The translations under genes and the position numbers were made by a program. Positions 36,526-49,093 of a stretch of 64,000 nt of DNA are shown piece after piece (within the stretch, counting starts at the first letter, position 1; each line of letters starts with the position of its first letter). A model generated the notes under the pieces. It saw only the letters and a list, made by a program, of their open reading frames with translations. It did no database searches and was not told where the DNA came from. This stretch comes from Porpolomopsis calyptriformis. Its lineage: Eukaryota > Basidiomycota > Agaricomycetes > Agaricales > Hygrophoraceae. The DNA lies in NCBI GenBank assembly GCA_951640195.1, contig OX621169.1, positions 806,001 to 870,000 of the forward strand, written 5' to 3'.

Positions 36526-38217
36526 ATGTCAGACGTTGACCGTGCGCGTATTGCCATTGTCTGGTAACTTGCACTTGTTGAGTTGTCTCCATCCTTAACA
36601 CCGTTTTTAACAGGCTATATCGTTGCTGAAATTCAAGCCTCCTGATCTGTCTTATACGTGTTTGTTTATCCCGAGTCAGATTCAAAGGATTCGGAGGTTG
36701 TGATTTGGGTTTTGTAGCGTACACGATCGAGCTACGGACCAAGTTCCCTTCAAGGCGTTCTCCGTCCGCGGAACAGGAATACTCGTGGCGTGAACATGCT
36801 CTCGCACTCGAACGACGTCTCGAGGAGCTGCAAACAAGATACGAAGAGGATCGTATCAGTGTGTTTCTTTTTCGTTCAGATTCGGGTTCTGTTGCTCATA
36901 AATCGTTGACCACTAACCGGGCAGAACGTTTTAATTCAAGGACTGAGTCGGAGAGAGCGATGTCATCATTGCCATCTGTTGCGGAGCCAGAATCCTCTAC
37001 GAAGAAAAAGGTTAAGAAGAAAGTGGTTCAACAGCGGACGTTATTGGATCTAGAATCTTCCCGCACTGATCTCGACACCGTCCTGCACGGATTACACGAC
37101 AGTAAGTCCCCCAGAATATTCTCTCCTAAATTCCAGTATGGCTCATCACTGGAACGCGCCTCTCCGTTACTCTCTTATCTACCACGTTGTTGGTGTCGCT
37201 TTTGCAGGACCATCTGTTGGGACGATCGCAGGTCCTGATTCGGTCCTTTCCTCGTTTGATCTATTCCGTCATGTATTACAGGACGTGGATGAACAAAAAC
37301 TCGTGCCAACGGATAAGCTACTCTTCGCCTCGACCCGCGCGATGGCTGGCATTAGTAACCTTCTCCGGTCTGCTCTCCCTCCACAGTCAACCCACCCCTC
37401 CTCGACCAGCGTTATGCTTATTGCATCGAACCTGCTGCCTTGTCTACTCAATTCAGTATTGCCCCTCATGCTCCCAAAAAAGAAACGAAAGTTTGGCCAA
37501 CAAGCACCGATGGACTCTTCTGCTGTAGACAAGATTCTGGGTATACTCACGACGACGATATGCATTCCCCTGATACAAGCGTTCATACCGCTATCCGTTT
37601 CACATATTTCAAGTATATTTTCAAAAAGCAGCCATGGCAAGAGGTCCTTACCGGAGACTGACTTAAATACTACTCCTATCGATATACGGAGGGAGGTACT
37701 TTTCCTTCTTGAGAGGACGATCACCACTCTCACTGATCTCACCACGTTGACGTTGACGAATGTAAACTTCGCGGATGGTGTCAGAGAACTGCTGGCTTTG
37801 GAGGTATTACGCGAGCTGGAGAGAATTTACCACGATCAAAACGAAACGGAAGCACGATCACTAAGCAGGGGGAATGGGTCAGCGGAGGAACGAATCAATA
37901 GTCTGGCGAAGAAGGATGCCATCTGGTACTTGTTCAATGTTCTTCATCGGGTCCTCACCCCGAACTGGACTATGGCGACCTCCACTTCGAGATTGGGGCC
38001 AGACACCGGAAGCAGAGAACTTGGGTTATCGATGAACGGGTTATTGAAGAGAGGGATTCTCGAGTCGTTTCTTGGCCTTCTTCAGCAGACCGATGGTCGT
38101 GGTTCAAATAAGGAGACAAAGTTGGGTGAGGTTGGGCGTGGCATGTTGCTTGCTGCTGCAGAAAGGATGCTGTATGGCCAAGTGGCCACGTGCACGGAAA
38201 ACATTCCGCAGTCGTAA
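36526..38217 (+). CDS. Unrecognised conserved-looking protein, spliced
   Basis: Not recognised. A plausible structure starts MSDVDRARIAI (36526), with a short second exon (AISLLKFKPPDLSYT), then a coiled-coil exon (REHALALERRLEELQTRYEE) and a lysine-rich stretch (KKKVKKKVVQQRTLLDLESS). After an intron near 37100-37208 a long helical, hydrophobic exon reads DLFRHVLQDVDEQKLVPTDK and LLRSALPPQS, with predicted amphipathic helices to the stop at 38217. No signal peptide or catalytic motif is visible. It converges with the TFIIB-like gene (about 110 bp between stops). The first exon overlaps, antisense, the remnants upstream of the broken NLR copy, so the start is uncertain. Confidence 0.6.
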
Positions 38218-38325
38218 TCACCGAAGGCTAAATGTCAAGTTTCAGGCTCCAAAAGAGGGATAATAGGCAGTCATAAGTTCACCAACGCTAGAACAAAGCT
38301 GTGAACAATCCATCGCAAGAACCTT

Positions 38326-40183
38326 TCAACACTCTTCATCGTACCGATCCCCGAGGTCATGAGTATCTGTTCCACCCGGAGAGAGTGGGCGCCAATTTTC
38401 CAGCACATCTGACTCGTCGGTCCGGTGTGCTTCTTCTTCTCCGAAATGCCGAAAGTCTTTCCCATCCGAGTAATGCCGATCTTGGTCCTGTGGGTCCAAA
38501 TCTGAGGGGTGCTCGTCGACAGAATCAAGCCATTCTTCCTCTCCCACTAGTGTATCCGTACCGTGTAACAGTTTTGAGAGAACTTCCATGTTGATTTTCT
38601 TAGACCCACCGGTTTTGACGTGCTGGGATTGGTGTTCCTCGTGCTCTTCATCTTCATCACGTCCCCAACCCATTGCATTCCGCAACACCTCCATCTCCTC
38701 CTCACCTCTGAGGATCGTCTCCCACTCTCCGTCCTCGAATAATTCATCATCCCCAATAGCGCTCTCTCCGCGCTCTGCCGCAAGCCGTTGCAGACGCGTG
38801 GGCATGGGCCCGGTGGGAGATGAAAGGTCCAACGGAGAGGCGGCAAGGAGGTACGTCGTCCAGTGAAGAGACGAGGAGGAGGGCAGAGAGGTGTCGGTGG
38901 AAGATGGGCACGGAGCGGACAATGGGTCAAGGAGGAAACGAAAAGCATCATCGAACTCGTGGCGATATTTTCGCTTTTTCCTCCGTCGGGCCGAAATTGT
39001 CGAGTTCCCCGAAGGCTTTAGGGGTAACGTATTATCGATTCCGTCATCTCGGGCTTCTTCATCCATGTCCAAGACAAGCGCGGGATGTTCGAGTGCCTCT
39101 AGCTTTCTTTTGTGAATTTCATTCCTAAATTGTACCACGTCCTTTAGACCCCTGGCAACGACGACTCGCTTTGCGAGCTTCGATCGTCCGTTTTTAGTTT
39201 CAAATTTGTCGAGCCACGGTAGTTCCTTGATCCACTCCTGCACGAGGTCGTAAACGAGCCTGTAACGCATCATGACAACACTTTTGCTGATACCAACATG
39301 AGAGGCGAGGAGATGGGCAAAGTCGCCGAGATGAGGAAGTGCTGAGCGTGCTTCGGCCTCTAGGGCCAGTGTGAAGATTGCACATGCTGCGGCAGGAGTG
39401 GGAAGACCGACAAGGGGATTAGAGTCTTCAAGGCAAGTAAGAAGTTCGGATAGGGCATTAGCAGTCTGGAGGGCGGATGGGAGAGATAGGGATAGTAGAG
39501 TGCTGCGTAAGGCATTTGGCAAAGGTGTGGGCGGTTCTGGATGGTGGATGAGAGTGGACAGGTAGGATTGAAGACTGGGTAAGTGAAGTGTTGGATCTGC
39601 GGAGGGGAGAGAGAGACCGAGAAGAGTGGTAACAGTATGGAAAGTAGTGGAGAGGGCCGAGTATGGCTCGTCGACAACGGAAGCGATCGTTCTGAGAGAG
39701 TCTGATCGGTGTAACTCTCGCCGGGCAATGGCGACGGAAACTGCGGCTGTTAGCTTTGCTTTGCGACCCCAGCGGTAGCGTCCTGCAGTCATGGCTTGGG
39801 AGAAGAGAACGATTGCACGTGCGGACAAGGCTTGGTCGGATAAACGGGATGCTATTGATCGGATAAATTCTTGCATGGCGTGCTGGATGCGAAGATGAGA
39901 ACGGTTGACATCGAGACGAGAAGATCAAAAGGGATACATTGTTTTTCCGGTCTCTCACTGATTTAGCCTGGCCTGGGAGATCCCAACCGAGACCACTCCG
40001 AATACTCTTGAGAGTGGAGTGCCAAGGGGGATCATACTGGCGAGCCGAATTGTCCGATAGATCAATATGCGAGGTAAGAATTGAACAGGACGGATTTTCG
40101 AGAGTGCCACAAGATGTGCAGACCGAAGAGCCGAGGTCATCGTGCCAAACGGTGAGCTGACCACACTCCGAGCAGGTTGGCAT
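38326..40183 (-). CDS. TFIIB-family factor, Brf1-like (TFIIIB)
   Basis: General transcription factor of the TFIIB/Brf1 type. Exon 1 (40183-39959) encodes an N-terminal zinc ribbon, CSECG...CTSCG. Exon 2 (39882-38326) continues in frame into a cyclin-like repeat (EFIRSIASRLSDQALSARAI, KAKLTAAVSVAIARREL, LRTIASVVDE), a second weaker repeat, a basic linker (ISARRRKKRKYRHEFDDAFR) and an acidic C-terminus. The total is 593 residues, nearer Brf1 than TFIIB in length, and the acidic tail also fits Brf1; the assignment to pol III rather than pol II is inference. The caller's earlier start at 40195 is a GTG. It is head-to-head with trehalose phosphorylase (147 bp). Confidence 0.7.
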
Positions 40184-40330
40184 GAACGACGCCACTGGTA
40201 TTGAGAGTCGGAAGTCAGGTCCGTACTAAAAAAAAATATTACGTAATAAACATATTAATTTAGTTCCGGTTCAGCTATAAATTCAACAATTTAGCGAGTT
40301 TGGCCTTTCAATCCCCCTTCTTCTGCTGCC

Positions 40331-43045
40331 ATGTCCATCCATGCTCACCACCGTTTCCAGTCAAAATCTTCTGCTGACATTCGTCGTAGACTTTCTTCCA
40401 ATGTTACAGCTAAACAGAGGCCTCAGATAACCAGCATCACCCCCGTTGCGATTGCACCCGTCACCGTGAAAATTTTCCCTCTTTCTTCATGTTTCGGCCG
40501 TCTCATTCCATTCTTTTGACCTGCTAGCCCATGTGGGCTGGTATCGCAGGCGGCCTCGTCAACGGCGGCAACTCTTTCGAAGTCTCGATATCCATTCACG
40601 ACTCTGTGTATACCACCGACTTCGCCTCCAACATCATACCCATCGCCCCTAATGATCACCAAAAGAATGCTCTCGATATCGAGAACCATATCCTCCAGAC
40701 CCTTCGCAAGTTTTCAACCGAACACCTTGCAAAGTTCCTTGGTGCAGGCGTCTCTTTAGCACTTTTGAAAGAGGTATGTCCCCATCCTCTCGCTGATCGA
40801 CATCGATCGACATCCCTTTTCAGACCCCCAATCTATGCACGCGTCTCTGGCTGGACATGGACATCGTCCCCATCGTGTTTAACATCAAACCCTACCACAA
40901 CGATTCCCTCACTCGTTCCAACGTCAAACATCGCCTCTCTTCTTCCTCGGGTTCTCACTTAGCCTCTGGAACAGATACCCCCACGACGTACGTCGTCGAC
41001 ACAACCCACCTGGACTCCAACTCACTCCACCCGGCTATGTCAGCTCGCCTCCCTATACAGCGCACCCTCGATGAACAGGCTGACTCTGCTGCTCGCAAAT
41101 GTCTCATGCACTTTGGCCCTGGGAACAATCCTCGTCTTACCATCGGTCCTCGCAACCAGGTCATGGTTGATGCTGCCGGCAAGATTCATCTCTTGGATGA
41201 TTTAGAGGAGTACAGAAAAACTGTCGGCACAGCTACGTGGAACGCTGTGAACAAATTGGCCGACGAGCTTAGGGAGAAAAAGATCAAAATAGGCTTCTTT
41301 TCTTCTACTCCCCAAGGAGGTGAGTAAAATGATCAAGTCCATTTGCTGTCTAACCAAATCTAATACACATTTGAAGGTGGTGTCGCGCTCGTGAGTTGTC
41401 CATAGAAATGGCAGTCCGCGTCTTACCATTCACTTCATAGATGCGGCATGCATTGATCAGGTTTTTGACCGCACTGGATGTTGACGCCGCCTGGTGAGTG
41501 ATTCGAATTCGGCAGAAAAAAACCCTAAATATCCCATCCAGGTATGTCCCAAATCCTTCTCCGAGCGTCTTCCGGACGACCAAGAACAACCACAACATCC
41601 TCCAAGGGGTCGCACCTCCTGAACTCCGCCTCACTCAGGAAGCCAAGAATAACTTTGATGCCTGGATTCTCAAGAACGGCCTCAGGTGGACCGCTGAGGG
41701 TGGCCCTCTGGCCCCTGGCGGTGTCAACATTGCCTTCATTGGTGCGTACCAGGTCCCAGTTCGAAACATGAAGTTCATCATCATGCTGTCATTACAGATG
41801 ATCCCCAGATGCCAGGTCTTATCCCACTAATCAAGAGCGTTCGGCCCGAATTACCGATCGTCTATCGATCACACATCGAGATTCGCAGCGATCTTGTTCA
41901 CAATTCTGGATCCCCTCAAGAGGAAGTTTGGAAGTACTTGTGGAAGAACATACAGCTTGCGGATTTATTCATCAGTGCGTTTCACTTAATTCGCATATCC
42001 CCCATAATCCATAATTTGTGTTCAGGTCATCCGGTCAGCAAATTCGTACCCAGTGATGTGCCTGTTGAAAAACTAGCTCTCTTGGGCGCTGCTACTGACA
42101 TGTGCGTAGTCGTCAACGAACGGGCACGGCGCTCTGCTAACATGTTTCTTCGGAAGGCTCGATGGCCTCAACAAAGAGCTTCCTGACTGGGATTCTAAAT
42201 ATTACATGGGTGAATTCCGTAACCTTTGTGCCAAAGAAAAGATGCATCAGCTCCAATGGCCTGATCGCGAATACATTGTACAAATTGCGCGGTTCGACCC
42301 ATCAAAGGGTATTCCGAATGTCATCGACTCGTATGTCAGGTTCCGCAGACTCCTCACGGCTGACAGAGACGTGGACGAAGACGACCATCCCCAGCTGTTG
42401 ATTTGCGGTCATGGTGCTGTGGATGATCCAGATGCAGTCATTATCTACGACCAGGTGATGCAATTAATTGCCTCGGAAGACTATAGGGAATATGCCGAGG
42501 ACATTGTTGTGATGAGGTTACCCCCCAGCGACCAATGTGCGTCAGTGGGTATATGAGATACTCATTTGATACTAATGGGTATTGTTACTTCAGTGCTCAA
42601 CGCTCTTATGGCCAACTCAAGGATTGCCCTCCAGCTCTCCACTCGAGAGGGCTTCGAAGTGAAAGTTTCTGAAGCTCTACATGCCGGAAAGCCTGTCGTT
42701 GCCTCGCGCACCGGAGGAATCCCTCTCCAGATCCAACATGGCCTATCCGGGTACTTGACCGAAGTAGGCGACAATGAGACCGTCGCGCAGCACCTCTTCG
42801 ATCTGTACACGGACCAGCGTTTATACAAGAAGATGTGCAAGTATGCGAGGACTCATGTGTCAGATGAAGTGGGAACGGTCGGAAATGCTGCGGCATGGAT
42901 GTATCTTGCCGTGATGTACAGCCGCGGAGTGAAGCTGCAGCCCAAGGGCGCCTGGATCAATGATTTGCTCAGGGCAGACACGAACGAGCCCTATGAACCG
43001 GACGAGCCCAGGTTACCTCGCGCTAAATTGAATATCCAAGGGTGA
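40331..43045 (+). CDS. Trehalose phosphorylase (retaining, GT4 family)
   Basis: Cytosolic enzyme that reversibly converts trehalose and phosphate to glucose and alpha-glucose 1-phosphate; characteristic of mushrooms. Exon 1 begins MSIHAHHRFQSKSSADIRRR; an intron (about 40469-40527) leads into PMWAGIAGGLVNGGNSFEVS. Further exons carry KIKIGFFSSTPQGGGVALMR (donor-side loop), YRSHIEIRSDLV, REYIVQIARFDPSKGIPNVI, and the C-terminal GT4 nucleotide/phosphate block REGFEVKVSEALHAGKPVVA with TGGIPLQIQHG. Around ten short introns. The estimated length, about 730 residues, matches the fungal family. Clock-controlled CCG-9-type homologues belong here. All key GT4 motifs are intact. Confidence 0.9.
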
Positions 43046-43593
43046 GGTTCTAAAATCTTGGTGAATTGAATGTATATATCCCATTGCCGTCAGGGTGTAG
43101 ATGCCCACCCGCAATGCTTTGTAGAATAAATAATCAATCTCTTGGAATAAAGGCTATACACAGTACTAGGGAAGCGCCGACTGCGTCGGCACAAACCTTG
43201 CTTGCAGTAAGGTTCATTCGTGTGAACAAATAACCAAATAAAGATTATTGATTATTGACGTCTGTTTATTTTTTACAAGATTTTCTTGTGCATCAATAAG
43301 AGGGTGGAGAAACCTTGCAAGCAAGGTAATTTGTGGATGGTTGGTGCTGCCGCTACAGTCAACACATAATGCTGTTTGACCAAACAGCATTATGTGGTCA
43401 AACAGCATTATGTGTTAACTATGATGGCGGCAGCATTTGGCAAAGAATTTGTCTGACCAGCCATCCTGGGCCAAGAATTTTCCAAACTATTGAGTAGGGA
43501 TAGCATACGCCGGAAGATATCATGTACGAGACAACAAACAGGCGGCGCTTCCTAGCTGCCGTCGCATGTCATGGTAATCTACATCGTGGGCTG
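43046..43593. other. Intergenic with fold-back repeat
   Basis: About 550 bp between convergent trehalose phosphorylase and ATP12. It contains the palindrome at 43361-43416 and several short AAGGTT/AACCTT-type inverted motifs (43160-43330), likely remains of a small foldback or MITE-like element. No gene seen. Confidence 0.5.
43361..43416. repeat. Perfect 21-bp inverted repeat (hairpin)
   Basis: AACACATAATGCTGTTTGAC plus C (43361-43381) pairs perfectly with 43396-43416 across a 14-nt loop. The loop itself repeats part of the arm. Weaker complementarity extends outwards (GCTGCCGC / GCGGCAGC). Confidence 0.9.
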
Positions 43594-44674
43594 TTACTCA
43601 AAGTCAGCACTGGAAGGAGGTGCGGTTGAATGCCGTGAAGTGCGCTCACAATCTTCTACTTCTCCCCAACGCTCAATCTGACTCGATACCTCCACTTGGG
43701 CCGAACACGCTGCTTGTTCGACGGTGAGATGGCCCTTCACTAGAGCGAGAGCAATGAGAAACGACTTGGTCGTCATTGTCGCATGCTCCATTGCTGACAA
43801 AAAGCAAAAATGAGTTTGTGCAAGAACGAGAAGACGGCTTTTGATGGCATACAGGCCATTTCCCAGTGGTCGAATTCTGCCAAGACAGCATCGAGCTTGC
43901 GTTTTGTATCATCTGGTTGGGGAATCAAGAGTACGGAATCTGATGTGTGAATTTTGACGTCGAATGTTGTGCGAGCCCAGTGGAGGATGGGATCCCAATG
44001 TTTCTCTTGGAGTCTTACGAGAGGTGGGGGGTCCGTTTGGAAGAAGCTGAGGGGGGAAAGGACGATCGCCAGGGGTTAGAGGCATGGAAAGGGAAACAAT
44101 AGTGGACTCGCCAGATAGTGTCGGTGTCCAGATACTCAAGCACTGAGGCGCGCACCTTGGCACGCGTCGACGGTTCTACTAGTTCGTCGAGGGCTCGGGA
44201 TGCTAGGGAAGTCTGAGCACATATCCCAAGTTGTTACATTAGAATTCGGTCTATAAGACAGAGAAAAAAACAACCATTGGCAGAGCGTGTGGCTTGAGCA
44301 GAACTTCCTGTTGTTCCCACTCGGTTGCGATGAGCGCTGCTACCAAATTCTTATTTTTTGGGAGGAGCAAAACATTCCCTGAGGGAGTCTTGAGAGGGCG
44401 ACTGTCTAAAGTGACGGTAAAGTCATCGCCGCGATTTCCGATGCTGACCGTTTTCCAGAATCTTTTTCTTGTTGCTTCGGCACCTAAGGCACGTATGTTG
44501 GTGAGCTCAAACCCTTGAAGAAAGGATGGAATCAAAGTAGGGCATACGATTTGTCTCGGTCAGGGGAGGGCTTCCTTTCCCAACATGTAAAGCCCTGATC
44601 CCGGTGGTTGATATAATCGCCGCGTATGGCCTCAGTCCTCTGCTCAAGGTGGAGAGGAACGGAAGTAAACCCAT
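43594..44674 (-). CDS. ATP12: ATP12, mitochondrial F1-ATPase assembly chaperone
   Basis: Chaperone that binds the F1 alpha subunit during ATP synthase assembly. The ATG at 44674 opens a typical mitochondrial presequence (MGLLPFLSTLSRGLRPYAAI). An intron of about 60 bp (near 44549-44493) joins it in frame to ATRKRFWKTVSIG, the family's RFWK block. The core then reads FTVTLDSRPLKTPSGNVLLL and ALIATEWEQQ. Later exons give SLASRALDELVEPS, RASVLEYLDTDTICF, and the C-terminal MTTKSFLIALALVKGHLTVE with QIERWGEVED. The overlapping upstream ATG (44679) in another frame gives no presequence, so it was not used. Head-to-head with MSH3, 112 bp apart. Confidence 0.85.
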
Positions 44675-44786
44675 GCATGTACTTGCTTAAAAAGGAAATG
44701 AGACTTTTAGTATAGATCACGTGGTCTGATGTCCTTTCAATGTGATCACTCAAAGAAATTTGCTTGTAGGACTTGGACTAGCACTT

Positions 44787-47700
44787 ATGAGGGAAAAGCA
44801 TCCATCTAGTGCTCATTCGCGGCAGCGGACAGTTTCTTCATACTTTACACCATCCCCGACCAAAACTGAGGCGAAGAAAAGAACGACATCTCCGATCGAC
44901 TTGACAAAGGACGATGGCGACCTCGTTGACCTTCCTCCCGCGAAGAAATCGAGGACATCGAAGTGGGCATATTCTCCAGACCCACACTCTCACGAAACAG
45001 AGACCGCCGGACCCTCCGAAACCATGGGTGCGGAAGGCCCTAGCTCGTCTCCCAAACAGTCGCTAACAACACCAACTGAGACGCGAGGCGGCTACTCGGA
45101 CGAGATTGCCCGTAAAAACCGCAGAGAGGCTTTCAAGAGAAAGCTTCTCGAGGATAATAACACGTTCTTTCTGCGAAAGTCCAGTGTTGAGACGGTTGCG
45201 GAAGCCATGGATGTGGAACAAGAGGAGCAGGATCACCAAGGCGGGGGCAAGATCACGGAGCAATCGGGTGCATCTGGAGAGGAGTATGATGAGCCTTTTG
45301 AGAATCTAAGGAAGATGTTCTCGCGTGAGGGGGACAAAGGAAAGACGACGGGGAAAGGAAAGGGAAAAGGGAAGGCTCAGACCGCGACCCGCCGTCAGAA
45401 GAGACAGGAGGAGAGCGAGTCTACACCAAGCGGCCAGGAGTATACACCCCTGGAGAGACAGGTAACCTCTTGTGTCTATGAATTTGCCACTGTCTTCAGC
45501 TTCACAATGCAGGTTCTGAAGTTGAAGGCGGAAATCCCGGGAACATTGCTAATGATAGAGGTTGGGTACAGATACAGATTTTTTGGCGAGGATGCCAAGG
45601 TAGGTATTCCTGCGCACATTTCAAATGTCTGGCCCTTACATAACGGAGTACAGGTGGTCGCGAGAGAACTCGGGATGGTTTGCTATCCTGATCGTAATTT
45701 TATCGTAGCATCATTTCCGGTATTTAGGCGTGATATTTATCTAAGAAAGTGAGTGCTTCAATTAGTCTCAAACGTTGAATTGCTCAAAGGATGTCAAGGT
45801 TGCTTTCTCAAGGTTATAAAGTGGGCATAGTCAATCAAGTCGAGACAGCGGCGCTCAAGAAAGTTAGCGACAGCCGCAATGATGTTTTTGATCGAAAACT
45901 GACCCATTTGTACACTGCCGCAACGTGAGACCATTTATTTCGTCTCAATGTCGTCTCATGTTATCAAATAGGTACGTTGACGAGATGGATTCGGTTGATA
46001 ATCTCGAGAAGTATAATCTCCCTCCTCTCATGTGTCTTGTGGAGAAACAGAAGGGTGGGATGGGGGCTGATGAGAAGGTGTCCATCGCCATGATCGCCAT
46101 CTGCCCCAGCAGTGGTGACGTTGTATGGGATCATTTCGAGGGTGAGGGAGTTGCATTCGATTGTTATTTATATCTCACCCTTTTCAAGATTCGTATATGC
46201 GTACTGAACTCGAGGTCTGTTTTATGCTTCTCTTGTGAGGCGAATCCGAGGCGAATGACCGCAGACCAGGATGGTCCACACAAAACCGGCTGAACTGCTT
46301 TTACCCGAAGAAGGTTTGACCGAACCAACAAAGAAGATGTTGGCTCATTTCACCGGGTTAGTTCAAGTCTCTTTATCGCCTGCAATGGCTAACTCCACTC
46401 CAGTGTTTCGTCGAGGGGCGACAAAATTCGCACAGAACGCTTCGATGTACAGATGGCGTATTCTGACGCCTTCTCGTTCATTTCGAATTTCTATGCGGAT
46501 AAGACAAAATCAAGAGGGCCTTCAGCCGACTTCTATCCAGGTTTGATGCCTTCTGTGCCTTTTTCCACATTATGAACTACCGGAGCACAGGCAAATTAAT
46601 GGCGGCCGTTACTGATTTTCCACGATTGGTTGTGATCGCCCTCGCACATGCAATTCAATATCTTCAACGGTTCGACATCGCAGATGCCTTTGTGGAAACT
46701 AATTTCTTCCATAAATTCACAACAAGAGTGCACATGCTGCTTAATGGTAATACACTAACGAACTTGTTAGTCAAGTCTATCTTGAAATCAAATATTAATC
46801 TTGCTCATCCTCGCAACACCTCAGGGAAATATACCGCAACGAGACAGATCATACTATAAAAGGTTCTTTGATGTGGATTCTCGACCGCACGAAAACCAAA
46901 TTTGGGGCTCGGATGCTGAAGAACTGGGTGGGTAGACCATTAATTGACATGGCGTAAGTCACCTCATCTTCTCATTCACTTCGGTTTAAAACTGAACGTT
47001 TTGGATTCATGCGATAGTGTCCTACAGGAAAGAATGGATGCTGTAGAGGAAATTCGCGCTAGCTCATCGGAGAAGCTGGTTTCCTTGCGAGGGATTCTCA
47101 AAGACCTCCCGGACCTCGCAATGGGGCTGTCTAGAATTCAATACGGAAAAGTACGTGTGCCGAAGCTGCAGTGTGATCACACCGCTCATGGTTGTCTCAC
47201 CCAGTGCACACCCAAAGAACTTGCGATTATTCTCACGGCGTTCAATAAGATTGGCAATGCCATCGAACCTGTTGATAGTCCCTCCGACCTTGGCTTTTCA
47301 TCCAGACTACTGAACGACATCATATTCTCGTTACCAAACCTCAGGAACACGATGAAAGAATTGTTGAGTATTGTGTCTCTAAAGAAGGCATCAGAAGGTC
47401 GGAAGGATATCATGTGGAATGACCCAGAGCGGTACCCAGCTATCGCAGATATTGACATGGTACGTCACTTTCTTCTTATTCGCTAGAATTCAGATCTCAT
47501 CCTGTTGAAGGCATTACAAGCAATTGAGCTGGAGCTTGAAGATGAGCTCAAATTAAGTGAGTGTAGACATTCGATTCTCCCTCTGTTCTTCACTTCACTT
47601 GTGTAGTTCGAAAAATCTTGAGGATGCCCGCTCTACAGTGGACGTCAGCTCTTGGCGAGGAGGTAAGTTATTGTTATCCATTGCTTTCATTTTCCAACTG

Positions 47701-49093
47701 CTCGCCCAGTATCTTGTCGAGTTGAATAAGCGGGAAAACCATTTGGTACCAATCAACTGGCAAATTGCGTCAAGGTATCCTTATAAGCGCCGTTTTCGCC
47801 TGAACATTTACTCATTTGCATCTAGGACGAAGCGTGCCGAACGTTTTTACACTCCAGAGGTCAAAACGAAGGTGCAAGAACGAGATCGGTATCGCGAGGC
47901 ACTAGACGCCGAAGCTCACAAGGCATTTTTACATTTTTTGAGTGAAATAGCTCAAAACCATTACGGCGTAATGCGTGATGCTGTGGATAAGCTTGCTACG
48001 GCCGATTGTCTTCTCAGCCTTGCTCAGGTATCCCTTCAGGGTAACTACGTTCGACCATGCTTTACAGACGAGGACGTGCTAGAGATCGAGGATGGCCGTC
48101 ATCCGATGGTGGAAGTTCTGAGCCCGGACCCATTCGTGCCTATTACAGTAAAGATCGGCGGTCAAGAACCCAGAAGCAAAATTATAACCGGGCCCAATAT
48201 GGGTGGAAAATCAAGTTCTGTCCGAATGATAGCCCTGATCGCAATCATGGCTCAGATTGGCTCTTATGTGCCTGCAACATCGGTCAGGCTTGGAATGCAG
48301 GATGCTATCCTAACTAGGATGGGTGGTGAGTGATAGGCCTATTAAAGAGGAGAATTCTGCCCATCCGAAGCACGTTTTTTTAGCCTTTGATGATCTAGCA
48401 CGGGGGCGCTCCACGTTCATGGTGGAAATGTCTGAGACAAGTGACATATTGCATACTGCTACAGCAAGAAGTCTCGTTATTCTCGATGAACTTGGTAGAG
48501 GGACGTCAACTTTTGATGGGGTAGGTACCTTAAGGCGGGTCTCTATACATGTCATTGATCTGCTTTTCATAGATGGCTATAGCTCACGCCGTATTGGAAC
48601 ACCTTGTTACATCGGTCAAGTGCAAAACGCTCTTCATCACTCACTATCCCCTTGTTGCGGCCGCTCTGGAGAAAAAGCACCCTGCTGAATTGCAAAATCT
48701 GCATATGGGTTTCAGAGAAGAGTCTCGTATCGACGGGACAAGGGAGATCACTTTTCTCTATCGCCTGATGCCTGGAATGGCCACGGAATCGTTTGGCATA
48801 GAATGTGCTCGCCTCGCAGATCTCCCAGAGAAAATCTTGGAAGCAGCTGCTAATCGTTCACAGTCTTTTCAATCAGCGGTTCAAGATCGAGTGAAGCAAA
48901 ACAAGTGAGCCATTCGTTCGTTATTCCTCCTCGTTGCCTGACTTTATGTATATTTCTTAGGATCAAGAGGTGTGCTCAGCTTGTTAATCGATGCCTGACA
49001 ACGAGAAACTTGGAAGCGATAGTGGCCCTCAACGAGCTTCAAGCATTGGTCCAGTCAATGTCTATATTAGATTTGTCTACACCCGATATCTAG
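44787..49093 (+). CDS. MSH3: DNA mismatch-repair protein MSH3 (MutS homologue)
   Basis: Partner of MSH2 in MutS-beta, which recognises insertion-deletion loops. The N-terminus has a PCNA-interaction box QRTVSSYF (residues about 13-20) and a long charged, disordered region. The mismatch-binding domain follows with the MSH3 block [16 protein letters not shown]. Core and lever exons include [20 protein letters not shown] (Walker A, about 48170-48230), [19 protein letters not shown] (Walker B) and [12 protein letters not shown] (ABC switch region). The last exon, after an intron, ends [20 protein letters not shown] at 49093. About a dozen introns. No break was seen. The stop codon overlaps the stop of POL5. 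Confidence 0.9.

Noticed and set aside
44532..44753. 73-residue minus-strand ORF at the ATP12 5' end
   Set aside because: The overlapping frame from 44674 gives a mitochondrial presequence that splices into the ATP12 core; this ORF is its shadow.
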